A DNA stretch of 42,572 bases from a virus. Positions 14,200-21,734 of the stretch are shown here, one piece after another (position 1 is the first letter of the stretch; every line of letters starts with the position of its first letter). The translations under genes were made by a program, and so were the position numbers. Location of the stretch: IMG/VR virus record IMGVR_UViG_3300028597_000032, positions 1 to 42,572 of that record; one strand, 5' to 3'. The notes beneath the pieces were generated by a model. That model saw only the letters and a program-made list of their open reading frames with translations. It was not told the origin of the DNA and made no database searches.

Positions 14200-14454
14200 A
14201 AAGGCGTCCTGGGGAAGGGATGTCGCTACCGCGCTAGTCGCCGTTCACTTGAAAGGTCTTTCAAACCCCACCTTTCGGGGTGGAGACCAATTGGGTGAAG
14301 CTGAGTGATCAACTTGCCTCCGAACGGGTCGCCTTGACAGAATTTCTATGCAAGGGATCGACCAGTCGGGGACGAAAGGAACATCGGGACCCGCCGGATG
14401 GGCGCGGGTCGACAGCTAGAGGGTCCAAACAGCAGGCCCAGAGTTGAGCCGGAG
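14200..14454 (+). other. 255-bp regulatory region with a 7-bp dyad
   Basis: No gene seen. TTGAAAG-GT-CTTTCAA (14249-14264) is a perfect 7-bp dyad, operator-like. A small hairpin ACCCC/GGGGT (7-nt loop) follows at about 14265-14283. TTGACA occurs at 14334-14339 but there is no -10 at 17 bp. GATCAACT at 14307-14314 repeats an octamer present near attP. This may hold a second early promoter or antitermination site. Confidence 0.4.
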
Positions 14455-14838
14455 ATGAGTGCAGCACTAGCGGAAGGTGACCATCCTTCCGTACTACCGG
14501 GATTGTGGAATGAACTCGTGTCGGCAGAGGCGGACGTTGCCGACGCGGTAGCACACAAGGAGGCGGTTCGAGCCCAGATAGCGAGCTACCTGGAGGTCGG
14601 CGAGAGCTATGAGGCCAGACCAGGTGTCGGCATCAAGCTGGCCGACGGAAACCTTACGTTCAATCCGATCAAGGCCGTAGGAATTCTCGCGCAGGCGGAC
14701 CGCGACGAGGGAACCGACTGGCTTGCTCGGACACTGAGAACGATGCCCGACAAGGACCTGGCGCGAAAACATCTGCCGACCAGGCTCTACCGGGAATGCT
14801 GCGACAAGGGCCGGCCCGTCCTCCGCCGGTTCGGGTGA
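14455..14838 (+). CDS. Unknown early protein, 127 residues
   Basis: A 127-residue protein with an acidic helical N-terminal half (LWNELVSAEADVADAVAHKE) and a region VGESYEARPGVGIKLADGN that could form a small beta unit. No known motif. The start is uncertain: ATG 14455 is used, but GGAG directly abuts it; an in-frame ATG at 14398 exists. Its stop overlaps the next gene in a GTGA. Confidence 0.6.
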   Translation: MSAALAEGDHPSVLPGLWNELVSAEADVADAVAHKEAVRAQIASYLEVGESYEARPGVGIKLADGNLTFNPIKAVGILAQADRDEGTDWLARTLRTMPDKDLARKHLPTRLYRECCDKGRPVLRRFG

Positions 14839-15170
14839 AGGGGTTCACCGGTCAGGTATTTGTCTTCTCGCTGAACAAGTCGATTCCTCGCGTCGTGGGT
14901 GAAGTCTGCCCCGGCGGCGTGCGGGTCAACCATGTCAACGTCAAGGCTGCCTGGCCCAAACGAGCGGGATCCCGTCCAGCGGCAGACTTCTACCTCACCA
15001 CCGCCGGCCTCACCTTCCGATCCGAGCAATCGGCTATCGAGATGGGCGCGGTCGTCGCGGTCCTGCCGGAGGCCCACGATTGGGTCTCCTCCGCCATCCT
15101 GCAACTCCTTGCGCGGCAGGATGTCTACCTCTTCCACGCGCGGAAGATCGGTGATCGGTTCCCACCATGA
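14835..15170 (+). CDS. Unknown early protein, 111 residues
   Basis: A 111-residue protein starting at GTG 14835 in a GTGA overlap with the previous stop. The sequence begins VKGFTGQVFVFSLNKS and ends AILQLLARQDVYLFHARKIG; it is beta-rich then helical. No family recognised. It overlaps the next gene by 4 bp (ATGA). An upstream ATG at 14796 lies within the preceding gene and is not favoured. Confidence 0.6.
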   Translation: MKGFTGQVFVFSLNKSIPRVVGEVCPGGVRVNHVNVKAAWPKRAGSRPAADFYLTTAGLTFRSEQSAIEMGAVVAVLPEAHDWVSSAILQLLARQDVYLFHARKIGDRFPP

Positions 15171-15610
15171 AACCACTCTGGCATTACACCTGCGGTCACC
15201 GGGCCGCCGACCTGCACGAAGACGGCTATCTCCGTCCAGGACTGGAGGTTTCGCCTCCGGGAGCCCGCTACCTGGCGAAGCTCAACCCGATCCTGAACGC
15301 CATCGGCCACGTCGGCTGGGTGACCGATCTCGATGACCTCTGCGTCTACAACGGGCACAAGGTCGGGATCGCCCCGCCGGAACTGATCTCCTGCGATCGG
15401 ACGATGTTCCGGTTCCGGGTGCTGGAGCCGCGCGGGATCCTGCCGTGGATGATGGTGGCCCCCTGGTGGGGTCCGGTGGCGGAGATCCTCGAACAGGCGG
15501 TGCCGGGGTTTGAGCCGGTTCATGTGTTCGTCGCGACTCGGCCGGTGCCGGTGGAGTTTTCGCCTCACCATGCCGGCCAGACGATTCCGGTGAACCAACA
15601 TGCCGGATGA
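15167..15610 (+). CDS. Conserved actinophage protein, possible ADP-ribosyltransferase-like fold
   Basis: A 147-residue protein. The N-terminus (LWHYTCGHRAADLHEDGYLRP) has the H-Y-T/C ... G-x-L-R pattern shared by KptA/DarT/DUF952-like ADP-ribosyltransferase-fold proteins, followed by VGWVTDLDD and a later SCDRTMFRFRV. Actinophages commonly carry proteins of this pattern near replication genes. The fold suggestion is mine from the motif; no catalytic Glu is certain. If active it could modify host proteins or nucleic acid. ATGA overlap upstream. Confidence 0.55.
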   Translation: MKPLWHYTCGHRAADLHEDGYLRPGLEVSPPGARYLAKLNPILNAIGHVGWVTDLDDLCVYNGHKVGIAPPELISCDRTMFRFRVLEPRGILPWMMVAPWWGPVAEILEQAVPGFEPVHVFVATRPVPVEFSPHHAGQTIPVNQHAG

Positions 15611-15851
15611 GAACCGCGCCGGCGCAGGCGATCCCAACGAGTACCAGCTTCTCGACCCGAGTGACTGGCCGCCCGATCCCTACATAGACATGCCACTCTG
15701 GGACGAAGACGATGACAACGACAACCGCGCGGGACGCGATTATCAACATGCCGGAGGTCCTCTCGGAGGAACTCCTGTGGATGATCCGGACCGGGATGGC
15801 GATGCACCCGAGGAGCCTCCAGAAGGCGATTGGGGCATCCTCGCTTGGTAA
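15600..15851 (+). CDS. Acidic 83-residue protein (possible, overlapping)
   Basis: A very acidic, Asp/Pro-rich frame (DPSDWPPDPYIDMPLWDEDD). Its ATG at 15600 overlaps the preceding gene by 11 bp, and its first 37 codons fill the gap before the nuclease gene; the rest overlaps the nuclease 5' end by 140 bp in another frame. Either this is a real overlapping gene, or the nuclease starts later (ATG 15748), or this frame is by chance. An acidic mimic of DNA is imaginable but unsupported. Confidence 0.4.
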   Translation: MPDENRAGAGDPNEYQLLDPSDWPPDPYIDMPLWDEDDDNDNRAGRDYQHAGGPLGGTPVDDPDRDGDAPEEPPEGDWGILAW

Positions 15852-16443
15852 CCCGTGCAGCATAGCACTTATCCACGATCTTCTCGGAGACGCGCCATCG
15901 GGCGGCGGCTCTCGCACCGGATGGCTGGCGCAGATCGGTACCTGCGTCCATGCATGGCTGGAGCGGATCCTCCCGCTGATCAACGACGGCCAGTTCCAGA
16001 AACGGTTCCTGGTCGAGCAGGAGGTCACGGTTGGCGAGGTCGGCGGCATCCCGATCATGGGCCACCTCGATCTGTTCGACATCGACACCAGCACCGTCGT
16101 GGACTGGAAAGTCGTCTCCGCTAAGCGACTTGAGATGTTCCGGAATCAGGGTCCGGGCGAAACCTACCGCCGGCAGGCCCACCTGTACGGCTATGGCCTG
16201 TCCCGAATGGGCCACCATGTCCGATATGTCATGATTTACTTCCTCCCGCGCGAGCGCGAATTGGACACCGCCTATGCGTGGGCGGAGCCGTATGACGAGA
16301 CCGTTGCCCTCGAAACGATCTCGCGTGCGAACGGCCTGCTCGATCTGGTCAATAGTTGGGGGATCGAGCAGGTCGTCAACCTTTACCAACCCTGCGGCCA
16401 ACGGTACTGCCGCTGGTGCCCGCAACCAATCTTTCCCTCCTGA
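15712..16443 (+). CDS. Cas4/RecB-like PD-(D/E)XK exonuclease with Fe-S-type cysteines
   Basis: A 243-residue nuclease. The PD-(D/E)XK core is seen as GHLDLFD followed by TVVDWKV at about residues 118-133, and a QAHLYGYGL helix. Four Cys are placed as in Cas4/AddB iron-sulfur nucleases: Cys49 before the core (SSLGNPC) and Cys228, Cys233 and Cys236 at the end (PCGQRYCRWC). Phage enzymes of this type process DNA ends in recombination or replication. It precedes a candidate ssDNA-binding-like gene. Start ATG 15712 could instead be 15748. Confidence 0.8.
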   Translation: MTTTTARDAIINMPEVLSEELLWMIRTGMAMHPRSLQKAIGASSLGNPCSIALIHDLLGDAPSGGGSRTGWLAQIGTCVHAWLERILPLINDGQFQKRFLVEQEVTVGEVGGIPIMGHLDLFDIDTSTVVDWKVVSAKRLEMFRNQGPGETYRRQAHLYGYGLSRMGHHVRYVMIYFLPRERELDTAYAWAEPYDETVALETISRANGLLDLVNSWGIEQVVNLYQPCGQRYCRWCPQPIFPS

Positions 16444-16457
16444 AAGGATGTTCAGCC

Positions 16458-17150
16458 ATGGGCTTCTGGGATGTTGAATCCGGACCCGCAGTCAAGTTCG
16501 CGCGGATCGGCGATAGCGTCACTGGGACGATTACCCGCCCCTATGCACTGCGGGAGGCCACCGAGATCGGTTCCAATCGGCCGAAGCTCGACTCGCGCGG
16601 GCAGCCGGTACAAATGGCGGTGGTCGAACTCCAGACAGATGTTCGAGAAGGCCCGGATGACGACGGGATTCAGATCCTCTACGCGGACAAGTTCGCCATG
16701 CGCAAGGCCATCGGTCAGGCCATCCGGGAGGCGGGTGCCGACGACATGGAGGTCGGCGGGCGGCTGACCGTCACCTTCGTCTCCGAGAGTCCGTCCGATA
16801 AGGGCGCTCCGCAGAAAAACTTCAGCGCCAAGTATGTCCGACCGGGGGCGGCCTCCACCTGGGGCGCGGAACCGAACGCCTTGGTGAGCGCGGCCAGGAA
16901 CGCGCAGGTCTCCGCGTCGGCAGGATCAGCCCCGCCCGCTCCGCCGGCCCCTCCTGCGGCACCTCAGACGCCTCCTCCGGCCGTCAATGGCCGGACCACC
17001 ACGCCGGAGCAGGACATGAACAAGATTCGCGAACTCATCGGCTACGGCCTCGACGCCGGCATGATCCATCAGGCGGTCCCGCACCTGAGCATCGAGGCGG
17101 TCAACGCGCTGATCAACATTGCCAAGTCGCAGGTCGGGCAGCCGGCATGA
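16458..17150 (+). CDS. Candidate replication/recombination DNA-binding protein
   Basis: A 230-residue protein starting at ATG 16458 (AAAGGA upstream). Residues 1-135 look like an OB-type beta domain (KFARIGDSVTGTITRPYAL, VVELQTDVRE, VGGRLTVTFVSES). Then comes an Ala/Pro linker (PPAPPAPPAAPQTPPP), then a helical C-terminus (IRELIGYGLDAGMIHQAV) like a UBA-type bundle. Actinophages commonly have this protein between the nuclease and the primase. An ssDNA-binding or recombination mediator role is plausible by position only. Confidence 0.6.
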   Translation: MGFWDVESGPAVKFARIGDSVTGTITRPYALREATEIGSNRPKLDSRGQPVQMAVVELQTDVREGPDDDGIQILYADKFAMRKAIGQAIREAGADDMEVGGRLTVTFVSESPSDKGAPQKNFSAKYVRPGAASTWGAEPNALVSAARNAQVSASAGSAPPAPPAPPAAPQTPPPAVNGRTTTPEQDMNKIRELIGYGLDAGMIHQAVPHLSIEAVNALINIAKSQVGQPA

Positions 17151-17192
17151 CCTCGCCGGTTTCGGCGCACTGGTGATCGGCTGGCGAACGTC

Positions 17193-17384
17193 GTGCCGAA
17201 CGAATGTCTGCCGCCGATCGGGCGCGCGGTTTTCGGCCAACCGCTACCCGGTGAACTCTGCTCCTACGAGGAGGAGCCGGACCCCGGGGAATTCGACGGA
17301 TGCGACATGGAAGCTGTTGTCCTGGACGAGGAGTCCGGTAAACCGTTCTGCCGGCTGCACGCCCGGCCCGATTGGTGGGAATGA
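17193..17384 (+). CDS. Small Cys-containing protein, 63 residues
   Basis: A 63-residue acidic protein starting at GTG 17193. It has four Cys (MPNECLPP, ELCSYEE, DGCDMEA, PFCRLHARP), the last in a CxxH, possibly one zinc site. The ribosome binding site is weak. Its stop overlaps the next ATG (ATGATG). Function unknown. Confidence 0.5.
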   Translation: MPNECLPPIGRAVFGQPLPGELCSYEEEPDPGEFDGCDMEAVVLDEESGKPFCRLHARPDWWE

Positions 17385-17584
17385 TGAGACGTTTTCGCGA
17401 TGACGAGGGTAACCAGATCGTCCAATGTGGCGCCTACGCCTACGTCTGGCCGGCCTACTACAAACCGCTGATCGTCGGCGAGGAGGTCCTGATCGACCGG
17501 GGAACCGTCCGGGTCACCGAACTCGGCAGTGAACTCGGCGGGGCCATCGGCTGGATCCGGGGACGAGCGGGGCGGACCCGATGA
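17381..17584 (+). CDS. Unknown early protein, 67 residues
   Basis: A 67-residue basic, beta-rich protein (QIVQCGAYAYVWPAYYKP, VLIDRGTVRVTEL). Start ATG 17381 overlaps the preceding stop (ATGA). No motif recognised. Its own stop overlaps an 11-codon frame (17581-17616) that in turn overlaps the next microprotein start, forming a chain of coupled overlaps. Confidence 0.55.
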   Translation: MMRRFRDDEGNQIVQCGAYAYVWPAYYKPLIVGEEVLIDRGTVRVTELGSELGGAIGWIRGRAGRTR

Positions 17585-17612
17585 GGATCCGGATCACGAT
17601 CAGAGGCGAGTC

Positions 17613-17699
17613 ATGATGGGCCAGGATCTCCTGATCGTCGGGATCATCCTGTTCGCCCTGGTCATTATTGCCGGGATCCTCTGGGGCTCGGAACGATGA
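17613..17699 (+). CDS. 28-residue single-span membrane microprotein
   Basis: A 28-codon frame giving MMGQDLLIVGIILFALVIIA then GILWGSER. It is almost entirely one hydrophobic span with a charged end. GAGGCGAG precedes ATG 17613. The tight chain of overlaps from 17381 supports translation. Similar to tiny membrane peptides in actinophages; role unknown. Confidence 0.5.
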   Translation: MMGQDLLIVGIILFALVIIAGILWGSER

Positions 17700-17805
17700 C
17701 GTCCGCCCCCATGAGGCGGATGGGCTCGCAGCGATGACGACGGGAAGTCGTTTCCAGCATGGCGAGTCGACAACTAAATACGGCGGCTGGCATACCCGCT
17801 AGTTA

Positions 17806-17845
17806 CCCGCCTCTGAGATCCCGATCCCTCGGCAAAGGAGGCGGG
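17806..17845 (+). promoter_or_regulatory. Hairpin that can cover a ribosome binding site
   Basis: CCCGCCTC (17806-17813) is fully complementary to GAGGCGGG (17838-17845), which contains most of the AAAGGAGG ribosome binding site of the 42-residue gene at 17850. The loop is 24 nt. Folding would hide the site, so translation may be regulated. The 150 bp between 17700 and 17849 otherwise holds no visible gene. Confidence 0.35.
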
Positions 17846-17849
17846 GCGT

Positions 17850-17978
17850 ATGCCACGTAAACCCCTCGAAAAATGCGAATGGCCGGCGCGCACCTACTGC
17901 GTGATATGCGGTCGGCGCCAATGGTTCTCGGCGACCCGCTACGGCGTTAATATTGTCTGCTACGGAGATCATAAGTGA
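17850..17978 (+). CDS. 42-residue zinc-binding microprotein
   Basis: ATG 17850 follows AAAGGAGG. The product has Cys at CEWPARTYCVICGRRQW and later IVCYGDHK, i.e. C-x7-C-x2-C-x15-C plus a His, suggesting one zinc site. It ends one base before the primase start. Common type in this phage: tiny Cys proteins beside DNA-metabolism genes. Confidence 0.6.
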   Translation: MPRKPLEKCEWPARTYCVICGRRQWFSATRYGVNIVCYGDHK

Positions 17979-17979
17979 C

Positions 17980-20289
17980 ATGGCCGTTCCCTCCGAGAAG
18001 CCCGCCCCGTATCGGGAGGCCTTCCACTTCTACGCGGACGCCGGCTGGTCGGTGATCCCGATCATCGGCAAGTACCCTCCGCCGGAAGGCTGGACGGGCG
18101 CGGAGGCCGGCTACCCCTCCTATGCCGACATGCAGGCCTGGTCGGATGGCCGGGAAGGCGAACGGAACTTGGCAATCCGTCTGCCGCACGACGTTCTGGG
18201 CATCGACGTGGACGACTACCGGGACAAGCGGGGCGGCGCGACCGTCGCCGAGTGCGAGGAGGCCTACGATTGTCCGCTGCCCGCCACCTGGCGCTCGACC
18301 GCGCGGGACGACGGGGTGTCCGGGATCCGCCTCTATCGCATTCCCACCGGATTGTCGTGGCCGGGACAACTTCCCGGGGGTGGGGTGGAACTGATCCGCT
18401 GGGATCACCGCTACTGCATGTGCTGGCCGAGCATTCATCCGGAGGTCGCCAAGCCCTACCGATGGATCACCCCGGATGGCGCCATCGCGGTCAATCGGGT
18501 GCCGCTGATCACCGAGCTACCCCGATTGCCGGCCGGCTGGATCGCCGGTCTCATGCGCGGTCCCGAGCTGCACGAGCCGAAAGTCGAATTAGGGCAATCG
18601 GTCCTGGACTGGCTGACCTCGCTGCTCGGCGCGAACGAGGAGCCCTGCGCGTTCACCATCGCGCAGACCCGGCCGATCCTGTCGGCGCTGGCGCTGCCCT
18701 CCGGCCGGCATGAGGCGGTCAAGGCTCCCCTGCTCAATCTCATCCGGGTGTGCGAGGCCGGCCATCCGGGGATCGTCAAGGCCATCGGCGAGATTCAGAC
18801 CAGGTTTGTGAACGCGGTCACCGCCGATGGCAGCCGGGCCCCGGTGGCTGCCGCTGCCGAGTTCAAACGCCTCGCCACCGGGGCCTGTCAGCGGATTCAG
18901 GCGGACCGGACGTGGCCGGCACCGACCGGAGATCCGTGCCGCATCGGATCACCCCTGCCCGATGGTTCTGGTCCGGCTCCGGGGACCTGGGCGCCTCCGC
19001 TGGCCGGCTCCACGCCATGGCAGGAGGCCGGCCATGGGCAGAAGACGCCGGAGCAGCTACTCGCCGAACGGATCACCTGGCTCCGCGCGGATCGGGCCGC
19101 GCGGAAGTTCCTGGCGGCAGAGGAGGCACCCCCACCCGAAGAGATGCCGGAGGCGATTGACTTGGACGCTCTGATCAGCACGCCGCAGGATCCGGTGACC
19201 GAACGTATCGGCGGGTTGCTGCCGGTCGGCGGACGGGTACTCCTGACCGCCTCGATGAAGGCCGGCAAAACGACCCTGATTGCTAACCTGATTCGGACAT
19301 TGGCGGACGGGGTACCCCTCCTCGGTCAGTTCCCGATGGCCCACCCGCTCACTCCGGGCGAGCGGGTGGTCCTCCTCGACAACGAGATGAACCCGCCCAC
19401 CTTGGCCCGATGGCTAGGTGACCAGCGGATCGAGAACCGATCGGCCGTCTCGGTCATCCCGATGCTGGGCCGGACCCGCACATTCGATATCCGGATCCCG
19501 GAGATCCTCGATTACTGGGTAGCCCGCCTCCTCGAACTGCGGACCGCTATCCTCATCATTGACTGCCTGAAACCCATCCTTGATTCCCTGAATCTGGACG
19601 AACGCAAGGATACCGGCCTCATTACCACGCCGTTAACCGAGCTAAAGCTCCGGGCGCAGATATCAGAGATGATCCTCACCCATCACACCGGCCATGCCGG
19701 GGAGCGGGCGCGGGGCGATTCGGCACTGCGCGGGTGGCCGGAGGCGGAGTGGCAACTGGTGAGATTGGCCGAAAACGGGGAGGAGCCGGAACTCGATGCA
19801 CGCCGTTATTTCAAGGCCTATGGTCGTGACATTTATGTGCCCGAATCGGAAATGCATTTCTCCGCCGACGATCGGCACCTGACATTGGTCGGTGGTAATC
19901 GGCAAGAGGCCCGTCGAGGCGCCCGGCGGCAGGAGGATGTTGATCTTGGTCCGGCCGTCCTGGACGCCATCGAGGCGGACCCCGGAACCTCCAAAAACCG
20001 TCTCGCGAAGGGCCTCCGGGAGGCCGGCCATCGGGTGAGCAATCTGGCCCTTGATCGGACCATCGAGGACATGATCAGTCGCTCAGAGATCCGTCGAGAA
20101 GTTCACTCGCGGACGGATCACAGGCTCTATCCACTTCCCCGGAACACTTCCCCGACCACTTCCCCGGGCTTCTTCTCACTTCCCCGCGCTTCTTCTCCGA
20201 CGGGCCTCCCCTATGGGGCCCCGGAAGGAGAACGAAGAAGTGAAGTGAATTCGTCATACGATTACCCCGACGATCCGAGCACCGAATGA
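17980..20289 (+). CDS. Primase-polymerase/helicase fusion
   Basis: A 769-residue replication protein. Residues about 10-190 are an AEP-type primase-polymerase domain (YADAGWSVIPIIGK; metal-binding GIDVDDY at about residue 74; later GVELIRWDHRY). A linker follows. Residues about 400-640 are a RecA/RepA-like ATPase: Walker A ASMKAGKTT at about 423, VVLLDNEM, and Walker B AILIIDCLKP at about 525, then LTHHTGHAGERARGDSALRG. The end (ILDAIEADPGTSKNRLAKGL region) looks like a winged helix. It would prime and unwind phage DNA. ATG 17980 is used; a TTG at 17953 is possible. Confidence 0.88.
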   Translation: MAVPSEKPAPYREAFHFYADAGWSVIPIIGKYPPPEGWTGAEAGYPSYADMQAWSDGREGERNLAIRLPHDVLGIDVDDYRDKRGGATVAECEEAYDCPLPATWRSTARDDGVSGIRLYRIPTGLSWPGQLPGGGVELIRWDHRYCMCWPSIHPEVAKPYRWITPDGAIAVNRVPLITELPRLPAGWIAGLMRGPELHEPKVELGQSVLDWLTSLLGANEEPCAFTIAQTRPILSALALPSGRHEAVKAPLLNLIRVCEAGHPGIVKAIGEIQTRFVNAVTADGSRAPVAAAAEFKRLATGACQRIQADRTWPAPTGDPCRIGSPLPDGSGPAPGTWAPPLAGSTPWQEAGHGQKTPEQLLAERITWLRADRAARKFLAAEEAPPPEEMPEAIDLDALISTPQDPVTERIGGLLPVGGRVLLTASMKAGKTTLIANLIRTLADGVPLLGQFPMAHPLTPGERVVLLDNEMNPPTLARWLGDQRIENRSAVSVIPMLGRTRTFDIRIPEILDYWVARLLELRTAILIIDCLKPILDSLNLDERKDTGLITTPLTELKLRAQISEMILTHHTGHAGERARGDSALRGWPEAEWQLVRLAENGEEPELDARRYFKAYGRDIYVPESEMHFSADDRHLTLVGGNRQEARRGARRQEDVDLGPAVLDAIEADPGTSKNRLAKGLREAGHRVSNLALDRTIEDMISRSEIRREVHSRTDHRLYPLPRNTSPTTSPGFFSLPRASSPTGLPYGAPEGERRSEVNSSYDYPDDPSTE

Positions 20290-20657
20290 CAGGACAAACC
20301 ACGGCCGCCCGTATCGACCGCTGTGGCGGATGTGGGCGGACGATCTGGGTCGGTCTGGACGCGAACTACGGCCACCAGGTGATCGAGGCGGACCCGCATC
20401 CGGTCGGGTTGTGGGGCGAGGGGTTGGCACTGGCGGGCGGACGTGCTACGGTCGAGCTTCGCCTGATAGGTGGTTGTCGCTGGGAATTGTCCAAACGCGA
20501 TAACTTCCGAATTAGGGGAAGTCCCGCCGGAACTCCGGATCGTGACGTTCTCGTGGTCCACCATTGTGGCCTCGATTATGGCGGGGGCGTTCCCCATGTG
20601 GCCAGTAGTCTGCGAAGATTCACGGCCCCTATTTATTCGGAAATACCACCATTCTAG
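20286..20657 (+). CDS. Unknown protein with N-terminal zinc knuckle, 123 residues
   Basis: A 123-residue protein in ATGA overlap with the primase stop. The N-terminus has CGGCGRTIWVGLD (CxxC), with later Cys at GGCRWEL and HHCGLD, so one zinc ribbon is likely. The remainder has no recognised fold. Co-transcribed with the replication and modification genes. Confidence 0.6.
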   Translation: MTGQTTAARIDRCGGCGRTIWVGLDANYGHQVIEADPHPVGLWGEGLALAGGRATVELRLIGGCRWELSKRDNFRIRGSPAGTPDRDVLVVHHCGLDYGGGVPHVASSLRRFTAPIYSEIPPF

Positions 20658-20666
20658 GAAATTCCA

Positions 20667-21059
20667 ATGACGCGCAGTCGCGCATCCGCAAAAGGTGCCG
20701 GCACATCATTCGAGACATTGATGTCGGGTTACCTGAACTTCCATGTCGATGATCGGATCGAACGCCGCCGGCTGACCGGTGCCAACGATCGGGGCGATAT
20801 CGGCGGGGTCCGGATCCTCGGTCGAGGCCGGATGGTGCTGGAATGCAAGGACACCGCCGGTGAATATGCCGGCAAGCTCGGTACCTGGGTCAATGAGGCG
20901 GAAACCGAGCGCAATAATGATGATGCCGTCGCCTGCGCCGTTCTGGCGAAACGTAAAGGGACTCGGATCCCCGGTCAGCAGTTGGTGATCATGACCGCCG
21001 ATGACCTGGTGGCCCTGCTGACCGGGGAGAGACCCGAGCCCGGATGGAGACTCAAGTGA
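20667..21059 (+). CDS. Holliday-junction-resolvase-like endonuclease (PD-(D/E)XK)
   Basis: A 130-residue protein. The motif layout is that of small phage resolvases: basic N-terminus (MTRSRASAKGAGTSFE), GDIGGVRILGRGRMVLECKD giving the Asp ... Glu-x-Lys active site at about residues 38-57, then WVNEAETERNNDD and VIMTADDLVALL. It would resolve branched DNA before packaging or act in recombination. Confidence 0.8.
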   Translation: MTRSRASAKGAGTSFETLMSGYLNFHVDDRIERRRLTGANDRGDIGGVRILGRGRMVLECKDTAGEYAGKLGTWVNEAETERNNDDAVACAVLAKRKGTRIPGQQLVIMTADDLVALLTGERPEPGWRLK

Positions 21060-21163
21060 ACGTGATCCACCTCTGCCCTCGGTTCCGATGCTGCCGGGTC
21101 TGCGGCAAGCACGCCGAGCCCTGCACCTGCGAGGAGATGAACCATGACGAACACGGAGAGTGA
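21056..21163 (+). CDS. 35-residue Cys-rich microprotein
   Basis: GTG 21056 forms a GTGA overlap with the resolvase stop, and GGAG is 6 bp upstream. The product (MNVIHLCPRFRCCRVCGKHA, then EPCTCEE...) has six Cys and several His: probably zinc-binding. It overlaps the ParB-like gene by 20 bp. Present in the same operon as other tiny Cys proteins. Confidence 0.5.
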   Translation: MNVIHLCPRFRCCRVCGKHAEPCTCEEMNHDEHGE

Positions 21164-21734
21164 CCTTGCCCTGCACTGGGTCCCGCTGGCGGAGTTGACC
21201 CCGCACCCGATGAACCCACGTCGGGGCAATGTCGCGATGTTGGTGGAGTCGTTGCAGGAGAACAAGCAGTACGCGCCGATCGTGGTCAACAAGGGGACCA
21301 GAACCGGTCGGCCGAACGAGATCCTGGCCGGCCATCACCTGGTGCTGGCGGCTGCCGAACTCGGCTGGTCGGCCGTCAAGGCGGTCTACGTCGATGAGGA
21401 CGAGGAGGGCGCCAAGAGGATCCTGTTGGCGGACAATCGCTCGTCCGACCTGGCCGGATACGACGATCGGCTGCTCGCCGAACTCCTGTCCAGCCTCGAC
21501 CGCCTCGACGGCACCGGATTCAACGAGGAGGATCTCGCGTCCCTGATCAAGGTTCTCGACCTGCCGGAGATCGAGGTTCCGGACAACGATCAGGACGTCC
21601 TCGATTCCAGCGATGAGGCGATGTGGCCGGAGATCCGGGGCCGGGTCGCACCCAGCCTCTACGCGACGTTCCTCCTGCTACCGGGTGAGGATGATGCCGG
21701 GAAGCTGGCTCATTTGCTCGGAGAGGGACGATGA
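21144..21734 (+). CDS. ParB/Sulfiredoxin-domain protein linked to the DNA-modification cluster
   Basis: A 196-residue protein whose N-terminal half is a ParB/Srx domain: WVPLAELTPHPMNPRRGNV, SLQENKQYAPIVVNKG, EILAGHHLVLAAAELGW, then AKRILLADNRSSDLAGYDD. The C-terminal part is helical and acidic. ParB-type proteins in phages may bind or nick DNA; genes of this type often lie next to phage dpdA. It overlaps dpdA by 4 bp, so it may take part in placing the modified base or protecting DNA. Function in that process is inferred from position. Confidence 0.75.
   Translation: MTNTESDLALHWVPLAELTPHPMNPRRGNVAMLVESLQENKQYAPIVVNKGTRTGRPNEILAGHHLVLAAAELGWSAVKAVYVDEDEEGAKRILLADNRSSDLAGYDDRLLAELLSSLDRLDGTGFNEEDLASLIKVLDLPEIEVPDNDQDVLDSSDEAMWPEIRGRVAPSLYATFLLLPGEDDAGKLAHLLGEGR

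Noticed and set aside
14334-14362. Second TTGACA promoter before the early genes
   Set aside because: No acceptable -10 element at 16-18 bp spacing.
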